From an uncultured Lachnospiraceae bacterium (GTDB lineage Bacteria; Bacillota; Clostridia; Lachnospirales; Lachnospiraceae): a stretch of DNA of 33,395 nucleotides. The stretch lies in the NCBI GenBank assembly GCA_900315735.1, contig ONAD01000023.1, forward strand, positions 1 to 33,395, read 5' to 3'. Every line of letters starts with the position of its first letter. Positions within the stretch are counted from its first letter, which is position 1. The position numbers and the translations under genes were made by a program. The notes under the pieces are model-generated. The model was not told the origin of the DNA. It ran no database searches and was given only the letters and a program-made list of their open reading frames with translations. Of the stretch, positions 33,201 to 33,395 are shown in pieces.

Positions 33201-33212
33201 ACATTTATCTAA

Positions 33213-33280
33213 CTAGCAAATACCAACTAGTTAAATAGCAAATACTAAATAACACGCAGCAAATGGCAAATAGTAAAAAT
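33213..33280. repeat. Irregular AGCAAATA-type repeats
   Basis: Variants of AGCAAATA recur (AGCAAATACCAA, AGCAAATACTAA, AGCAAATGGCAAATAGTA) without a fixed period. No gene is seen in this AT-rich stretch. Confidence 0.4.
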
Positions 33281-33300
33281 CAATAGCTATTCGCAATTAT

Positions 33301-33320
33301 AAAAAAGTGTCTTCGACACT
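33301..33320 (-). terminator. Terminator of a leftward gene beyond the window
   Basis: AGTGTC (33306-33311) pairs with GACACT (33315-33320) over a 3-nt loop; on the minus strand six T follow. A second hairpin, CCCCTCAT/ATGAGGGG (33335-33352) with outer CCCC/GGGG (33328-33358), lies just upstream in that direction. No gene on the minus strand is visible in the last 40 bases. Confidence 0.7.
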
Positions 33321-33395
33321 CTCAGCTCCCCTGACCCCTCATTCATGAGGGGAAGGGGTTTCCCTTTGTCTTTCTTTATTGTAAAATTCTATTAT

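Noticed and set aside
33205..33300. CRISPR-like repeat array
   Set aside because: The AGCAAATA-type motifs are short, irregular and unspaced; no cas gene is present.

Overview
The window looks like a chromosomal segment of a low-to-medium GC Firmicute of class Clostridia, most likely Lachnospiraceae (gut type). The basis is strong AGGAGG ribosome binding sites, consensus TTGACA/TATAAT promoters, the truA-rplM-rpsI block with an ECF transporter core, a DUF4080 cobalamin-type radical SAM protein, a corrinoid activator-like protein, a VanW-family protein and a rhodanese-TtcA fusion. No tRNA, rRNA or CRISPR array was seen.

Positions 1-5100 hold one end of an integrated mobilizable element. It encodes a MobV relaxase with a folded oriT-like region upstream, a RepA-like hexameric ATPase, a small excisionase-like DNA-binding protein, a divergently transcribed XRE regulator and a tyrosine integrase. 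The integrase lies next to the 3' end of rpsI, the probable target. The far end of the element is outside the window, to the left. Several regulatory structures are readable: a divergent promoter pair with inverted repeats, a hairpin burying the integrase ribosome binding site, and 11-bp-phased repeats between int and rpsI.

Positions 5101-12708 are host genes, all on the minus strand. rplM-rpsI has its own perfect promoter. Upstream of it lies a tightly packed, often overlapping string: AIR-synthase-like protein, Lrp/AsnC regulator, class I aminotransferase, trmL, ecfA1, ecfA2, ecfT and truA.

Positions 12820-15359 hold an exported VanW-family protein (minus), then a compact locus where a previously unlisted 35-residue membrane peptide (minus) lies inside the leader of a plus-strand gene for a membrane-anchored protein. 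Positions 15356-20220 form a minus-strand operon with 4-bp overlaps at two of its three junctions: corrinoid activator-like ASKHA/ferredoxin protein, DUF4080 radical SAM, endonuclease III and a DEDDh exonuclease. A long structured leader precedes the first gene.

A solitary DUF3800 gene (20421-21101, plus) with its own promoter, structured leader and strong terminator sits between host operons and looks like an insertion. To its right (minus) are an MntP-like protein, an xxxLxxG-heptad exported protein, an MMPL/RND permease, its probable TetR regulator and an HD-GYP phosphodiesterase. These are followed by a small conserved-looking ORF, an HdeD-like membrane protein, YbaK, a GH5 lipoprotein, the rhodanese-TtcA fusion and a MATE exporter. 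The right edge (33034-33395) is non-coding and holds a 101-bp MITE-like palindrome, AGCAAATA-type repeats and the terminator of a leftward gene beyond the window.
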